The position numbers and the translations under genes are program-made. The notes beneath the pieces were generated by a model that saw nothing but the letters and a program-made list of their open reading frames with translations, was not told the DNA's origin and did not search any database. A stretch of DNA of 64,000 bases, taken from Vandiemenella viatica (lineage: Eukaryota > Arthropoda > Insecta > Orthoptera > Morabidae). The DNA is taken from positions 229,026,739 through 229,090,738 of the forward strand of contig CM061919.1 of assembly GCA_031002005.1 (NCBI GenBank), written 5' to 3'. This document shows positions 10,821 to 21,537 of this stretch, piece by piece. Within the stretch, counting starts at the first letter, position 1. Each line of letters starts with the position of its first letter.

Positions 10821-11100
10821 CGTAATGACTTGGTGACAGGGTTTATAGTGGCTACGCAATCCGCCCCTATCGTGAACGCCTTAACCTAAATCGGTAATCC
10901 TCTCGGGTATTTGGGACCTACAGTTTTACGTGAAATCCGAACCAAGGAATCATTTTGGCGTACTTCCCATTACACAGTCAGCTGTGCCAGACGTGAAGGT
11001 GGGTTAAGGGCCTTCGGAAATCCTAGTTGAGCCCAGGATTCAAACCTGTGCCCTTTCGATCTCCAGTCTGACGCCTTAAGCACTGAGCAATCGGACCGCT
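10821..11100 (-). repeat. SINE-II copy, nearly full length
   Basis: On the minus strand the tRNA-like head is at the right, with an A-box-like TGCTCAGTGCTTAAGGCGTC and a B-box-like GGTTTGAATCC. It is followed by a body with CTTCACGTCTGGCACAGCTG and the end ACCCTGTCACCAAGTCATTA. The same organisation is seen at 34761-35018. SINE-II differs from SINE-I in head and body. Confidence 0.7.
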
Positions 11101-11179
11101 CACTTCTTGCCTTTTTAATGGCAAATAGCAGTTTGGTTTTAGTAATACTTTTCTTTCTGTCCATGATACCTGGTGCCGT

Positions 11180-11184
<5 letters not shown>

Positions 11185-11208
<24 letters not shown>
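11185..11208 (+). repeat. Poly-A run (24)
   Basis: An uninterrupted A tract. No retroelement with a matching 3' end was identified directly before it. Confidence 0.8.
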
Positions 11209-11210
<2 letters not shown>

Positions 11211-11912
11211 GTATTCCGCGTCCAGTACAAGACTAGGCAAACCCACAAGGATTTACTTAATCTCGCATGTTGGTCTGTGAGTCTTGTTTGGACAGTCCAG
11301 TTTGTTTCCCTCATGTATACCTTTTCTCATTGTCTAATCAAACGAAGTATGAAGTTTCAGCTTCGAAAATGATTTTAATTTATTATGTAATTGAAGAACG
11401 CATAACTAACTAATGCTGATAATGATCCTAATTTTTAAAAACTTGCGCATGACAATAGCTAACTTAACACTCCTCTATGTCGCAACAAAACATACAAATT
11501 ACTTTCTCAGTATTTTCTCATTTAGCAAAGTTCAGGATATAAGTGGTTTTACCTAATGACATCAATTACGATCGGAAAACTCTTTCAGTTTCGACTTAAT
11601 AAAGTTACGACTGTCCAATGAAGTTTACGTGTAACAGGTGCTCTACGCAACTGACAATTACCTGTTTCCTTCGAAGAAGTATATTCACCATGCAGGAAGG
11701 TACTGTTGTGCAACATAGGCTGTTTGATGCAAAAGAGGATAAAGAATATTAATGTACGTATAACGAAACCTTGAAATAGATATTAGGATCACATTCATGC
11801 GTTTATTTCTCGCACACTGATTCGAGTTCGCTTTTGTGCGTCTGAAATACCTTCTAAAATTTTTGTCGTTTCTGAATGAAGCATGGAAAAGAGAGAATAA
11901 GTCTGAAATGCA
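11209..11912. other. AT-rich spacer
   Basis: No repeat or gene recognised. It lies downstream (on the minus strand) of the candidate exon at 11919-12113 and would be its intron. Confidence 0.3.
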
Positions 11913-11918
11913 ACTTAC

Positions 11919-12113
11919 GGTTTTCCTCCGTTTCTTCCAGTATTTAAACACTTTGTGACTGATGCCGCTCATTGTTGCGCGTAATTGAGTTTCCGGCGAG
12001 GGACTGAGGGTATCTGGGATGAATACGATGCAGTGACGGAGATAAGTAGCGGATAAAGATGATCCTGGTTGCTGATATCGAGTCGCTGTTAATATTGTCG
12101 TAAATTCCGACAT
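11919..12113 (-). CDS. Candidate coding exon of unknown protein
   Basis: A minus-strand frame opens with ATG at 12113 and runs 65 codons to a perfect 5' splice donor GTAAGT (11913-11918), in phase 0. The predicted start is MSEFTTILTATRYQQ and the end KVFKYWKKRRKT. The frame continues past the donor, but its composition then becomes AT-rich and Phe/Ser/Arg-rich like intron, which fits a real exon end. I do not recognise the protein. A basic C-terminal stretch is all that stands out. No repeat covers this interval, unlike most other frames here. No acceptor or second exon could be identified. Confidence 0.22.
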
Positions 12114-12295
12114 CTTGCCAATGTCATGTTAAACACAAAGGCCGCGTTGGAAAGCCACAGAGGCGAGGAGTTTTTTTTATGACTATCAGCTATGGCGACC
12201 ATTTCAGTCAGTTTCACAACGTTTTTATTTATTATCAAACTGAATGTCAATTTTTTCAAGTTTATATTAATTGTATAAATGTTTGTACATCATTC

Positions 12296-12437
12296 CTCCA
12301 GTATTTGTACTCCCAACAGTATGGACGACACAGGACAAACGAAACACTTAATTAAAATTGCCCACGACCGATGCCGGGCTCGAACCGATGACCCTTGTAA
12401 TTTGAGGCCAACACATCAACCCCTACTCTGCCAGGGT
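12296..12437 (-). repeat. SINE-IV copy (tRNA-like head)
   Basis: Read on the minus strand, GTGTTGGCCTCAAATTACAA and the B-box-like GGTTCGAGCCC are followed by GTGTCGTCCATACTGTTG. The block at 20003-20110 has the same order (GTGTTGACCTC, GGTTCGAGTCC, TGTTGTCCATACTATTG), so both are copies of one family. Confidence 0.55.
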
Positions 12438-13504
12438 CGACAAGTGAGGTGGTGGTAATTTGTAAGCTACACAGATATAATCAACAATTTTTAAAATCAT
12501 CTGCTTAGTTTCTCTGGCTGTTAGTTCTGTCTTCCGTACGATGGGGAAGCTACTAGCACTGTAACAATTTAAACTGACAAGATGTGACTCTTTCCTGGAT
12601 AACATTAAAGGTATCTCAGCTGATTTTCATATTAGACAAGTTTACTCAGTACTTTATTGACGTTAGTTAAACTTGTTTCAGGATTATTTGCGTCATAATG
12701 TAATTTGCTGTATACAGCTGTAGTCGTATAGTAGCTAATTTCTTCCGCTTTATTTAACAGCCGTTTCTATTTAACATACTGCTACAGTCATTATGAGTTG
12801 TAACTTTCATAATTTCGGAATAAAAAAAGGAGAAATACGTTGCTCCAATGGGGTGCCCATAGCTCTAGAACAGAAGTGAAAAAATTAAGATAATAAACTT
12901 CAGTAAACAGTAAATCGTGTTGTCTTGCGACCTGATGTCCTAGTTTCGTTTCGACGCGTATTTCACTTCTGCCGTGGCGGGACCTACAGTTTAATGCGTT
13001 GCATCTCATATGATAAAGCAGAACTCATTAATAATTTCTGACTCCAGCGGGATTTTTGAAAGAAAGAGCCTTAACCACAACGATTCGAACACAAACGTTA
13101 TTAAACTGGACATCACTTTGCGGCGCTGTGGACGTAATGAGGCGGTATTTAGTCGGTTCCAAATTCCTGTCCTGCCAACAAACTTCGTGTCCGCGTGATA
13201 TATGATTTCCGTGGTGTCAAGTCATTGCTCATTGCGTAAGATGAATATTATCGCGCCTCTTGCGTTTATGATACTCGTCCTCTAATACAGCTAAGCCTGG
13301 TCATAAATGTTTATAGTTCTATTTTGTGTGGAACGAAATAATGGCGTTCACACAGAGTTCTTCGCTGCACACAATGACAATATTAAAGAGTTATACGCAT
13401 TTATCTATGGTAATAGCAAGAATTTTCTTTTCGTAAATTATTTCAATATATTTTATGTATAGCTCTCTCCAAATAATAATATTCATCTTGAACAAAGAAA
13501 CGTA
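12438..13504. other. No gene recognised
   Basis: AT-rich unique sequence. A piece near 12985 (GGGACCTACAGTTTAATG) may be a very small SINE-II remnant. Confidence 0.3.
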
Positions 13505-14495
13505 GGAAACGAAGTTATGGTAATATCATTGCAGATAACAGATGGAAGAGTTATGAAGAATCACTCTGGTATTGCGAAGCTCAGCGTTATTATCTTTGAG
13601 ATGCTGCAAGAGAGCTGTAAGTTATCGCTAGTAGCGAAAGGAAACAGTAGAATTCCCTGCAAACGCTATCAAAAGGCGACGCCAACAAAAAAGTACCCAA
13701 ACTGGAAAACAAGGAGAAAACTAGTCCGCATTAGAAGAGGAGTACCACTCGCGGCGAGTTATGGTATACGAAGTAAGAGAATAATCAGATTATTAGGTAC
13801 GCATATAAGAAACTAAAGGTTAATTATGATTATAGGGTGGAGAACGAATTGCTTGTTGCAGACTTGAAATGTAAATATCTTGGCATAACAGTTGATTATA
13901 AACTCAAACCGGTAGGACACGCTGGACAGATAGTAGGAAAAGGTTTAAAAATCCTTCACATTATGGGGAGACTGATGAGGGAACGTACGAGAGAGGTAAG
14001 GGAATTCAATTACAAAACTTTGGGCAGACCATTACTTGAGTACGGTGGTGAAGTATGGGACGCATATTTTGTGTGTCAGTTACAAGAGGGGATGCAAAGA
14101 ATGGCTGCTAGATTAATCTGTGGAAATTACTGCAGAAAAACAATCCTTTACTGGTATGATAAAGGTGCTAGAATGGGATTCGTTTGAAGACAGGAGGAGG
14201 GTGAAGAGAAATCTGGGAGTGTACAAAGCGGTAGAAGAATTAAGAGAAATGGATTGGATGGAAAAAGATGACCATGATCACAGGCTGGTACTCGATTTCA
14301 GGCACAAGGGTGTGGGAAGATCTTCTTTCTGTTCGGAATAAATTACCAAAGTAATTGATTAATAATTTAACAAAAACGCTGAAAGAATTTAAAATTAATT
14401 CATAGAGTGCAAAAGTATTCGGGTATAAGAAAGGGGAAAAGTGAGTGTGTAGGGAGATTGCTATCTGAGCGTCCGGTCCATCCCAAAGAAATTTT
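13505..14495 (+). mobile_element. LINE-B copy, C-terminal RT part plus 3' end, decayed
   Basis: Three overlapping frames carry one protein broken by frameshifts. SKRIIRLLGTHIR (to 13814) leads into KYLGITVDYKLK and YKTLGRPLLEYGGEVW (13837-14187), then a basic tail. The YLGI...YKTL.RP.LEYGG.VWD order is the post-catalytic part of non-LTR reverse transcriptases and is repeated in the minus-strand copies at 43137 and 45568. At 14455-14495 GGGAGATTGCTATCTGAGCG followed by a T/A-rich end matches the LINE-B 3' terminus. No endonuclease or YADD region is present. It is a pseudogene fragment. Confidence 0.7.
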
Positions 14496-15104
14496 TTTTT
14501 AAAAAAATGTAGCAAAAAACTTCATACTCGGACAGGAAACAGTAAGCAGGAGAAAGTTTTGAGCAAATGATAGGCACGGAGGTAAAGGCAACACCAAGTT
14601 TCTCTTATGCTGTGTCTACTAAGTACATATCATGTATCTCTCTTCAGACATAAATAGTCCAATTACCTTGCATTTAAAGAGTAACCTAATAGCTAATAAA
14701 TAATATTTTATACTACATAAATGCATATTTTAAAGCAAACTGCTACAGCTTTGAGTTTCACTATTACAAACTGCCCTTGTAACCTGGTCCTAGGAGCAAA
14801 TGCAGAATTTATATGTGCAGCTGTTCCATAATGTACAGTTAGGCGATACGCTGACAGGATTCGAATTTATGGTCGCTTGAGTACGGAGGCAAGTTCTTGC
14901 CCATTTACCTGTAAGTACTCCACAAAAAGAGGAGACCGAAGTACGAAGACCTGAGGAGTCGCAAGTAAACCAGAAGAGACTGGCCTTGTGCAGCAGTGAC
15001 CGTAGAAGGGCTCTAAATCGACGCTCAAGTGCAGCAAGTACCGCCAACAAAAGGGTCATAAATTTCGCCCTAACGTGAATTATTTCAAATCATCTACACT
15101 GTTA
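14496..15104. other. No gene recognised
   Basis: A minus-strand frame of 89 residues (14790-15059) has no domain I know. The rest is AT-rich. Confidence 0.3.
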
Positions 15105-16065
15105 TAAGTAGGGTTCGGATCTTTATGACCAAAAAATAGAGAAATATGCAGACAAATATGGCCTTAAAAATGGGTAAATATGACCTAAAATGACAATATA
15201 TCACCAAACATTTAAATTTACTATACATCAAAACGTGCTCAATTATACATCATTTATTTCATCTAGTAGTGTCGATTTTATGTAGACAGCATAATTTGCA
15301 TCCGTGCACTCACTGTACCTTTGGGAAATTAATTTTTTTTTTAATTTTATTTTATTGTTCCTGTAAAAGAACAGATTACTAGATTTTTGTTTTTAAAAAT
15401 GAGAATTTATGATAAATTTTTTGTGGATTAGTGTATATAACATTGTTTATCCTCGTTTGATGCCAGTATTACAGTATATCGCCAAATGCATATTCATTTT
15501 TTTTCGAATAGGAATTTTCTCGTGTTGTCACGTAAAACTGTCGTGTACTGTGAGAAGCTTCGACATCGATAAAGTCACTGCAATTTAATTGTGAATCATC
15601 TTCAGTCAAAACTGACTCACCACAATGTAATATGTCACTAATTTTGCAAATTGTTTTATGTCCAGTATTCCCATTTTCCTCTTTATCAAGTTTGTTTTTT
15701 AGTGAACTATTCATTCTTCTCCCCGCTTGACGTACCTCGGTTTCCACACTTTTAACGGCTGCTGCATTGTCAAGATTAAAAAGGCGGGCGGAACATTAAT
15801 GTTTAGAGAGTGACAATAATGTAAAACTTTCATTTTTGACTGGTGAATTATGACAAAATCAGTGACAATTAGTTTTGTTTATTCCTCCAGTGCATAATAA
15901 TCAGTGAATAATTGTCTTAATTTTTTTCATCTATAAATTCTAGCGAATTCCCGGTACTATTAAAAAATCACCAGATTTTTCCTAAAAATATGACCATAAG
16001 TATTATAATTATTTGACCAAAACTAGGAAAATGGCCTGAATAGGCATTTATATGACATATAAAAT
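15105..16065 (-). mobile_element. Possible hAT-like element with C-terminal protein relic
   Basis: The stretch starts with GGGTTCGGATCTTTATGACC and ends near ATTTATATGACATATAA, ends that look weakly inverted. Inside, on the minus strand, a frame of about 105 residues (15469 to about 15778) begins FNLDNAAAVKSVETEVR and ends GDIL-stop. It resembles tails of transposon-encoded zinc-finger or hAT proteins, but I cannot name it. No target duplication was found, so the boundaries are tentative. Confidence 0.25.
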
Positions 16066-17065
16066 ATGTTTAAATAGAATTAGAAACTTTCAATCTAAAT
16101 CGCATCACGCAAATTTGAATGGTGTTTTCAAATTTTTAGAACTTATGATCCAGATTAAAATCTTCGAAATTAGCTAATGACTTATATGTACGAACGGAGC
16201 AAGAAATTGTAATCATTTCGAGATGGGAGAAATACATGCAGCTGATTCGAGATGAGCACTCCTTTCAAGTAACACTGTCACTCTACGATCCAGTATGGAT
16301 TCTGTTTTATTTTTTGACTTCGCTTATATAGTTTCTCAGTTTTGTACATTAAAGCAAACTGGATATGTGAAACAAATGTCATAAGAATCCTAAAATGAAT
16401 AGTTCGTTTGGGAGTTGTCATTATCAATTCGTATTTTATCAGCACCAAAGAACCTCCTGCTACGTAGCTGGTACTGTAACCGTTACTCATCGTGTTTCAC
16501 AGATATCGAAGACACTGCTTTTCGGATATCAAAGCAATAGCAGGGTAACACAAACATTCGTCTTGTAGGATAAGCATTTCAGGTCTCACAAAAACGGCAC
16601 CAATTCGGGTCCTCCCCCTCTCATGATTCACATTGGCCGCCTGTGCGTAGAGAGGGTTCTTAGGTATCCCTATGGAGGAAAAAAATTAAATACCTCTTAT
16701 ATTGTTAATTTATCAGGTTATTCATACCAAATGTTACTTAATTTCGATAGTTTAAAATGTACGTAAATACGACCGACAACTTGCCTGATCCACGTGGAAG
16801 AAATCTGGAGCAAAAGCTGATGAAGTAGTAACAGACTCATTTGCCGTCTGAATGAGCCAGACATTGACAACCCGACAGCTGTATCACTGTCCCACAGGAG
16901 CCGTAACAAGCCAATGATTCTGCGACGCAGCACGGACCAATTCCGTTCCTTCGTTTAATTCGGAATATGCATCAGGGATTGTTCATAGTGTAATTCGCGT
17001 AAACATGAAGCATTGTTTCCTAAAGTTGACGAGGATTTTAGGATCCTTAAATTCCATTTCGTTCA
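16066..17065. other. No gene recognised
   Basis: Mostly AT-rich unique sequence; small frames on the minus strand lack domains. Confidence 0.3.
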
Positions 17066-17525
17066 GGTGGCTCAGTTGGTTGTGGCACCGTGATGGTGTC
17101 CGGCGCTGACACGGGGGTAGCTGGTTCCAGTCCTGGTGGACTGCCAGGTTAGGAGAGGTGAAGGTGTACAATTCCTAACCACCGGATTTTGTACCAGAGA
17201 TCGGGGTAAGTCCAAAACCTCTCCGTAGTGCGTATGAAGTGGGGCATACGATACTGTTCGTACTGATTCGCCCGTCGGGTGCAGACATTAAGCCTTTCGG
17301 AAGAGTAGGTCTGAATGGGCCGGCAGTGAGTTACACACTTTCCCTTCCTTCATATCTCATCCACGATACAAACAAAACTCTACAGTGAATACACATACTA
17401 TCACAGTCATCAACACTTAAAGTTTTGTCACACTGGGGAAGGCAACAGGAAACTACCCCACCTCATCTTCCCAGACGTTGCCATAATCGCCTTCACTCGG
17501 ACACGGTTGTAGCTCTCAAAAGAAG
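17066..17525 (+). repeat. SINE-V-like long repeat with tRNA-like head
   Basis: The head has GTGGCTCAGTTGGTTGTGGC (box A-like) and GCTGGTTCCAGTCCTGG (box B-like). A long body follows that includes GGAAGGCAACAGGAAACTAC, a motif common in tRNA-derived SINE bodies. Only one copy was seen in the window. It ends just before the LTR target duplication at 17536. Confidence 0.5.
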
Positions 17526-17539
17526 AAGAAAATTCCACT

Positions 17540-18579
17540 TATTAGATTGTTCCTGGTTTAATTAATATGATAAATAATCAGTCCACCATAAAGTTCACTT
17601 TAAACTTGCTTTTATTTTTCATAAACACGACGTCAGCGATACTGTTTACATCAGGTATGGGCAACCTTTGCTTAGCTGTGGGCGTAATTTCGGGACTTCA
17701 TCAGGTCACGGGCCGGACTTAATCAGGTCGCGGGCCGTAGGTAAGAAAGAAGTAGATAGTAGTGAATAAAAAGGCAATAAAAATTCACACATTTTTTATG
17801 TACTAGAATTACAATAGGATAATCAAACATACAAAAAGCAAATTAACAAAAACAGATAGAAAAATCAAATGAAAATTAATGGGAGACTTGAGTTTGAAGC
17901 GTTATTTGAAATTTCTGAATCTCTCGCTGGCCGGACTGAAGTTGGTGGAGGGCCGGATCCGGGACGGGGGTTGCCCATTTATGGTTTACATGAACACATA
18001 CAATCCAGCGATTGTATACAACACTTCTTCCACAGACAATACAGTTCTTGGCCGTCATAAATTGAGTCGGTGAAAACTTTGCCGAAAAAACTGTTTCTCT
18101 GTCTCGGATGTTTGCTTTATATAAACTCCATCGAAATTTCTAGAACACTTCAAAAGCTTCCGCCAGATATTTCTCGAACATTAACAATACTTAAACAATT
18201 GAAACATATTAAAAACAATCAGAACTAATACATAATCATTTGCAATCAATACAAAGTTGTCAGAAATGGAAATTAAAGATACTTAAACACAAAATTATCC
18301 GCAGAAATCATTTGAAACTGTAGCAAATTGCCCTTGAGACATCATAATTTGCATTAATACTTGGAATTATAAACATTTAAGCAATTCTCTTGCACAATTC
18401 TGTTCTCAAACATATTAAATGGCCTCTAAATAATTTCTTTTCATAAAAAAGTCTTTATACACTGATTTACAGTTAATTGAAAAACGAACATACAAGATCA
18501 TATTCAACCAAGTTCTAGCTTATTACAATTGCTTCATAAAATACAATTCCGTTTAATTTTAGGTTTGAGGGCTGTTACA
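17540..18579 (-). mobile_element. Solo LTR (copy B), interrupted by a hAT element
   Basis: On the minus strand the LTR starts TGTAACAGCCC (18579 leftward) and ends CAATCTAATA (17540). The 4-bp sequence CACT flanks it at 17536-17539 and 18580-18583, as expected for a retroviral-type integrase. Within it are a TATATAAAGC box (about 18114-18123) and, further on, an AATAAAAGC polyadenylation signal (17608-17616), the usual LTR order. Without the inserted hAT and its duplicated 8 bp the length is about 700 bp. No internal coding region lies beside it, so it is a solo LTR left by recombination. The superfamily is probably Ty3-type, but this is not proven. Confidence 0.8.
17652..17983. mobile_element. 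Non-autonomous hAT element nested in LTR copy B
   Basis: A 332-bp insertion begins CAGGTATGGGCAACC and ends GGTTGCCCATTTATG, imperfect inverted repeats. It is flanked by an exact 8-bp duplication GTTTACAT (17644-17651 and 17984-17991), the hallmark of hAT transposases. The homologous LTR at 21538-23092 has a single GTTTACAT at the same place, so it serves as the empty site. The interior has no transposase; it must have been moved by a helper. Confidence 0.9.
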
Positions 18580-18583
18580 CACT

Positions 18584-20002
18584 GGTGTCTGGGATTCGAA
18601 CAGTGGACTTCTCGATCTAAGTATTAATCTAACTGAAAACGGAACAATACGTTACAATCGTGATACACACTCGAGTTTAACTGATCATGTTTCAGCAAGT
18701 ACAGTATGTGCCAGCGATGACGTATTACATGTACGGAGAGCATTATAAGCTGCTTTGTTTCGGACATCAATAAGGTTTTGGTCAAAACAAAACTTCAAAA
18801 TTATCAGTTGTTTTTTTTTTTTAATCCGTATGATCCGAGCAGATAATTTTTCTGGAACCGTGGTATAGAATATGCGTACAAGTACGCGCGAGCTGACGTC
18901 AAATGATGGAGAGTCTGTCACGTGACATTCATCGGTCGATGCAAATCGAGTTAACCCGCTTTGTTTTGCGTCTGACAGGCTGATTTCCCGTCGTTCGTCA
19001 CGCGGCCGGAGAGAAAAATGTTCCTCTTTCAAACTTCATTTTAACTCATTCAGATTAGTTTTCCCAATTTGCTTTCTAATATCCGAGAGAGAGGAACGAA
19101 ATTTGCAGCAAAGCTCATCCAATTAATGTCTGTCACAAAGTTTTGTAGTGTGGAATAAACTAAAAATGAATTATAGTTCTCCCGTCGACGACTGAACTGT
19201 AGAGTTTCGGAAGATTGGAGCGGTTTTCGTGATTTTTTCTGTTAGTACTTAAATCTTATGACAATAAACCCTGAAATTTTGACGAATAGAGGAGTTCCAG
19301 AGCAGCAGTTGGTTGTTGTGTTGGTTTTACTTAATTTTTCAGATAATATTAAGATAGGTCTGTGTCACCGATGTTCTGATTTGAAGGAGAGCCAATAGCT
19401 CAAACGGCATGCAATCGTTATTACGTGTTTTAAGAGCACAGCCAATATATATCTATTCAGTTCAAAAAAAATTTGGACGAATATTATTGTAAGGTTTTGT
19501 TTTGTAAATGGACTTAAGAGTATGGCACTACGCGCCACAAGGGATGTTGTAGGATATACGTTGACAAGTTAAGTCCCACTGTGCGCCATAACACAGATGT
19601 GTCGTCACTTCCGTGTATATGAGGGAAACTAGAAGTTGTAAATGAAAGAAAGGTAATCGTTTGAACAAAGGAAATGGTTGAAACAAAGTAGTGTGTGTGT
19701 AAGGTATACAATGATGATTATGATACTGGGCGGTGAATTAACGTCTTGAAGGGAAGAGAGGACCATCCTTAAGTTAGAGCTTGAGTTCAGGCACGAAGAA
19801 GTGGTAAAATTTTCCTTTGTAGATTAGAGATTCAGGGACTGTTATGCGAATAATTTACCTGAGATGGTACTGAAAAATATAACCAAAAACAGTAAACGTA
19901 AAATGGACGTAAGAAATATGTTGGTATGTGGGAAGTTATCACTGGGACATAAGCTTCATCGCAATTTTCATCAATACCAACAAATGTTATTATTGCAAAG
20001 TA
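18584..20002. other. No gene recognised; contains candidate regulatory cluster
   Basis: Unique sequence. A 115-residue minus-strand frame at 18685-19032 covers the more GC-rich part but shows no domain. See the regulatory entry at 18894-18927. Confidence 0.3.
18894..18927. promoter_or_regulatory. CRE and palindromic E-box pair
   Basis: A full cAMP-response element TGACGTCA (18894-18901) lies 14 bases before TGTCACGTGACA (18916-18927), a 12-base palindrome matching USF/MITF/TFE-type E-boxes. Both are exact matches. No adjacent gene is recognisable, so a regulatory role is inference. Confidence 0.35.
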
Positions 20003-20110
20003 AGGGCTAGCGTGTTGACCTCTAGTTGCTGGGGTTGCCGGTTCGAGTCCGTCCTCCGGCCTGGGTGGTCCGCCTTGTGTTGTCCATACTATTGTAAATA
20101 GAGAGATAAT
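20003..20110 (+). repeat. SINE-IV copy
   Basis: The head with GCTAGCGTGTTGACCTC and the B-box-like GGTTCGAGTCC is followed by TGTTGTCCATACTATTG, as in the minus-strand copy at 12296-12437. Confidence 0.55.
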
Positions 20111-21185
20111 AGATGTTCAGTTACGAAAATGATGTAGGACTGAGGAGCTAACGTACATTAGTAGAGTCAATAATAAAAACGTCATGAAGCTGGTTAAATG
20201 GTTATAAAAGCCGAAAATCATTTAATTAACGTTCATCACAGAGTACAGACAACACAATATCACATAACCACCGACCCACATATATTAATATACTTGACTA
20301 AAAACAAGAATGTTCATATTGATTGGAGATTCTTTCTAAGTGCGAGATAATGATACAGATGATTTTCTGACTCACAATCAGTTGTGTCGTTATCAGTCTG
20401 CTATAGTCATCAACTCATCATTCCTTGACTCTCCGCATGCACATTCACTGATCTTCTTCTAATCACTCGATGACCTCTAACTTTCTGAGATCTGCGCGGA
20501 AGACCTAATTCGTATCGCGACCACGGAAAAATTGAATTAGATTATTGTTATTTACCCATATACACATGTACATTGACATGCTCGCGCGATACGCTGTTTG
20601 CTGTCTGCGATTCCCCACTCACCTATCGAAGTCTCTGCTCCGGAAACTTAGAGAAAGTGAGAAGATGGTTCAATTAGATAGGTCTTCTTGTTTCCTGATG
20701 TGAGCCTGTTCCACCTGGTTGAGGTTGGTAATAGCGTTAAACCGATCTTCCCTTTCTGTACACCGAAACTCGTGCTACCAACCGAACACTTCCTTAACCG
20801 AACCTCTTATTATATAAGTGTTTAGTTGCAGTAAGCGTTTAGCACCCGACAGATGAATGTAATGCAGACACAAGTTTTCGTAGGAGCTTAGGCCCCAGAC
20901 TATAGTGTGAAAGACAGTAAGCAGAAATGCGTTTTTTATCAATCATTGTTGGCTAGCTGACTTGCACTGACTCGAAGAGTTGCTTGGATATTTGGAAAAC
21001 CTGCATCCAGAACGTGCTGATGGCCATCTAGAATATTTCCATGTCGGATATGATGGGTGTCTGCCGTTGAGAATATTATTCGAGGTATTGTTCCATCTGT
21101 GCGTCACATGGTTCGGGTGTTTCGCAGACTCTAGTTATGTAAACACGTTGTTTTTTTTTATTTTAAAATATATATATTTCAACCC
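20111..21185. other. No gene recognised
   Basis: Unique sequence. A 69-residue frame at 20980 lacks a domain. T-rich run and TATATATA just before 21180. Confidence 0.3.
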
Positions 21186-21301
21186 GTGAGTGTGACTCAT
21201 TTAATTAAGACCCGGCGCACTGGGTCCAGGTTCGAGTCCCGTCCCCGCGTACTGACCGTCCTGACTGCGATTTTTAGGCGGTTTTCTACAATCATCTATT
21301 C
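21186..21301 (+). repeat. SINE-III copy, tRNA-like head
   Basis: GAGTGTGACTCATTTAATTAAG (box A-like) and AGGTTCGAGTCCCG (box B-like) are followed by TACTGACCGTCCTGACTG. The copy at 51185-51303 shows the same order and, like this one, runs straight into a hAT-type end. Confidence 0.6.
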
Positions 21302-21515
21302 CAGCGTTTCTCAAAGTGGGGTACGCGAACCCCTATGGGTTCGCCAGGTTCGTAGGGGGTTCACGGCAAGATTTACGTGCAGATTGGCTGTCTCATGCGT
21401 ATAACATTGTCGCTAGTACGGGAGCTAAAAGAAAATGGTCGCAGTTTTTTTTTTTCCTTCAAGGGGGTTTGCCAGCGCCTGGGACATTTTATAGGGGTAC
21501 GTTTGAGAAAATCTG
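21302..21515. mobile_element. Short hAT-type element
   Basis: The left end is CAGCGTTTCTCAAAGTGGGG and the right end GGGGTACGTTTGAGAAAATCTG, which is its inverted counterpart apart from a few changes (TTTGAGAAA....CTG). The 8-bp flanks are not identical, so the insertion is old or the left border is part of the composite repeat described in the findings. No coding capacity. Confidence 0.65.
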
Positions 21516-21537
21516 ATTCTAGACTAATGCTGGGACG

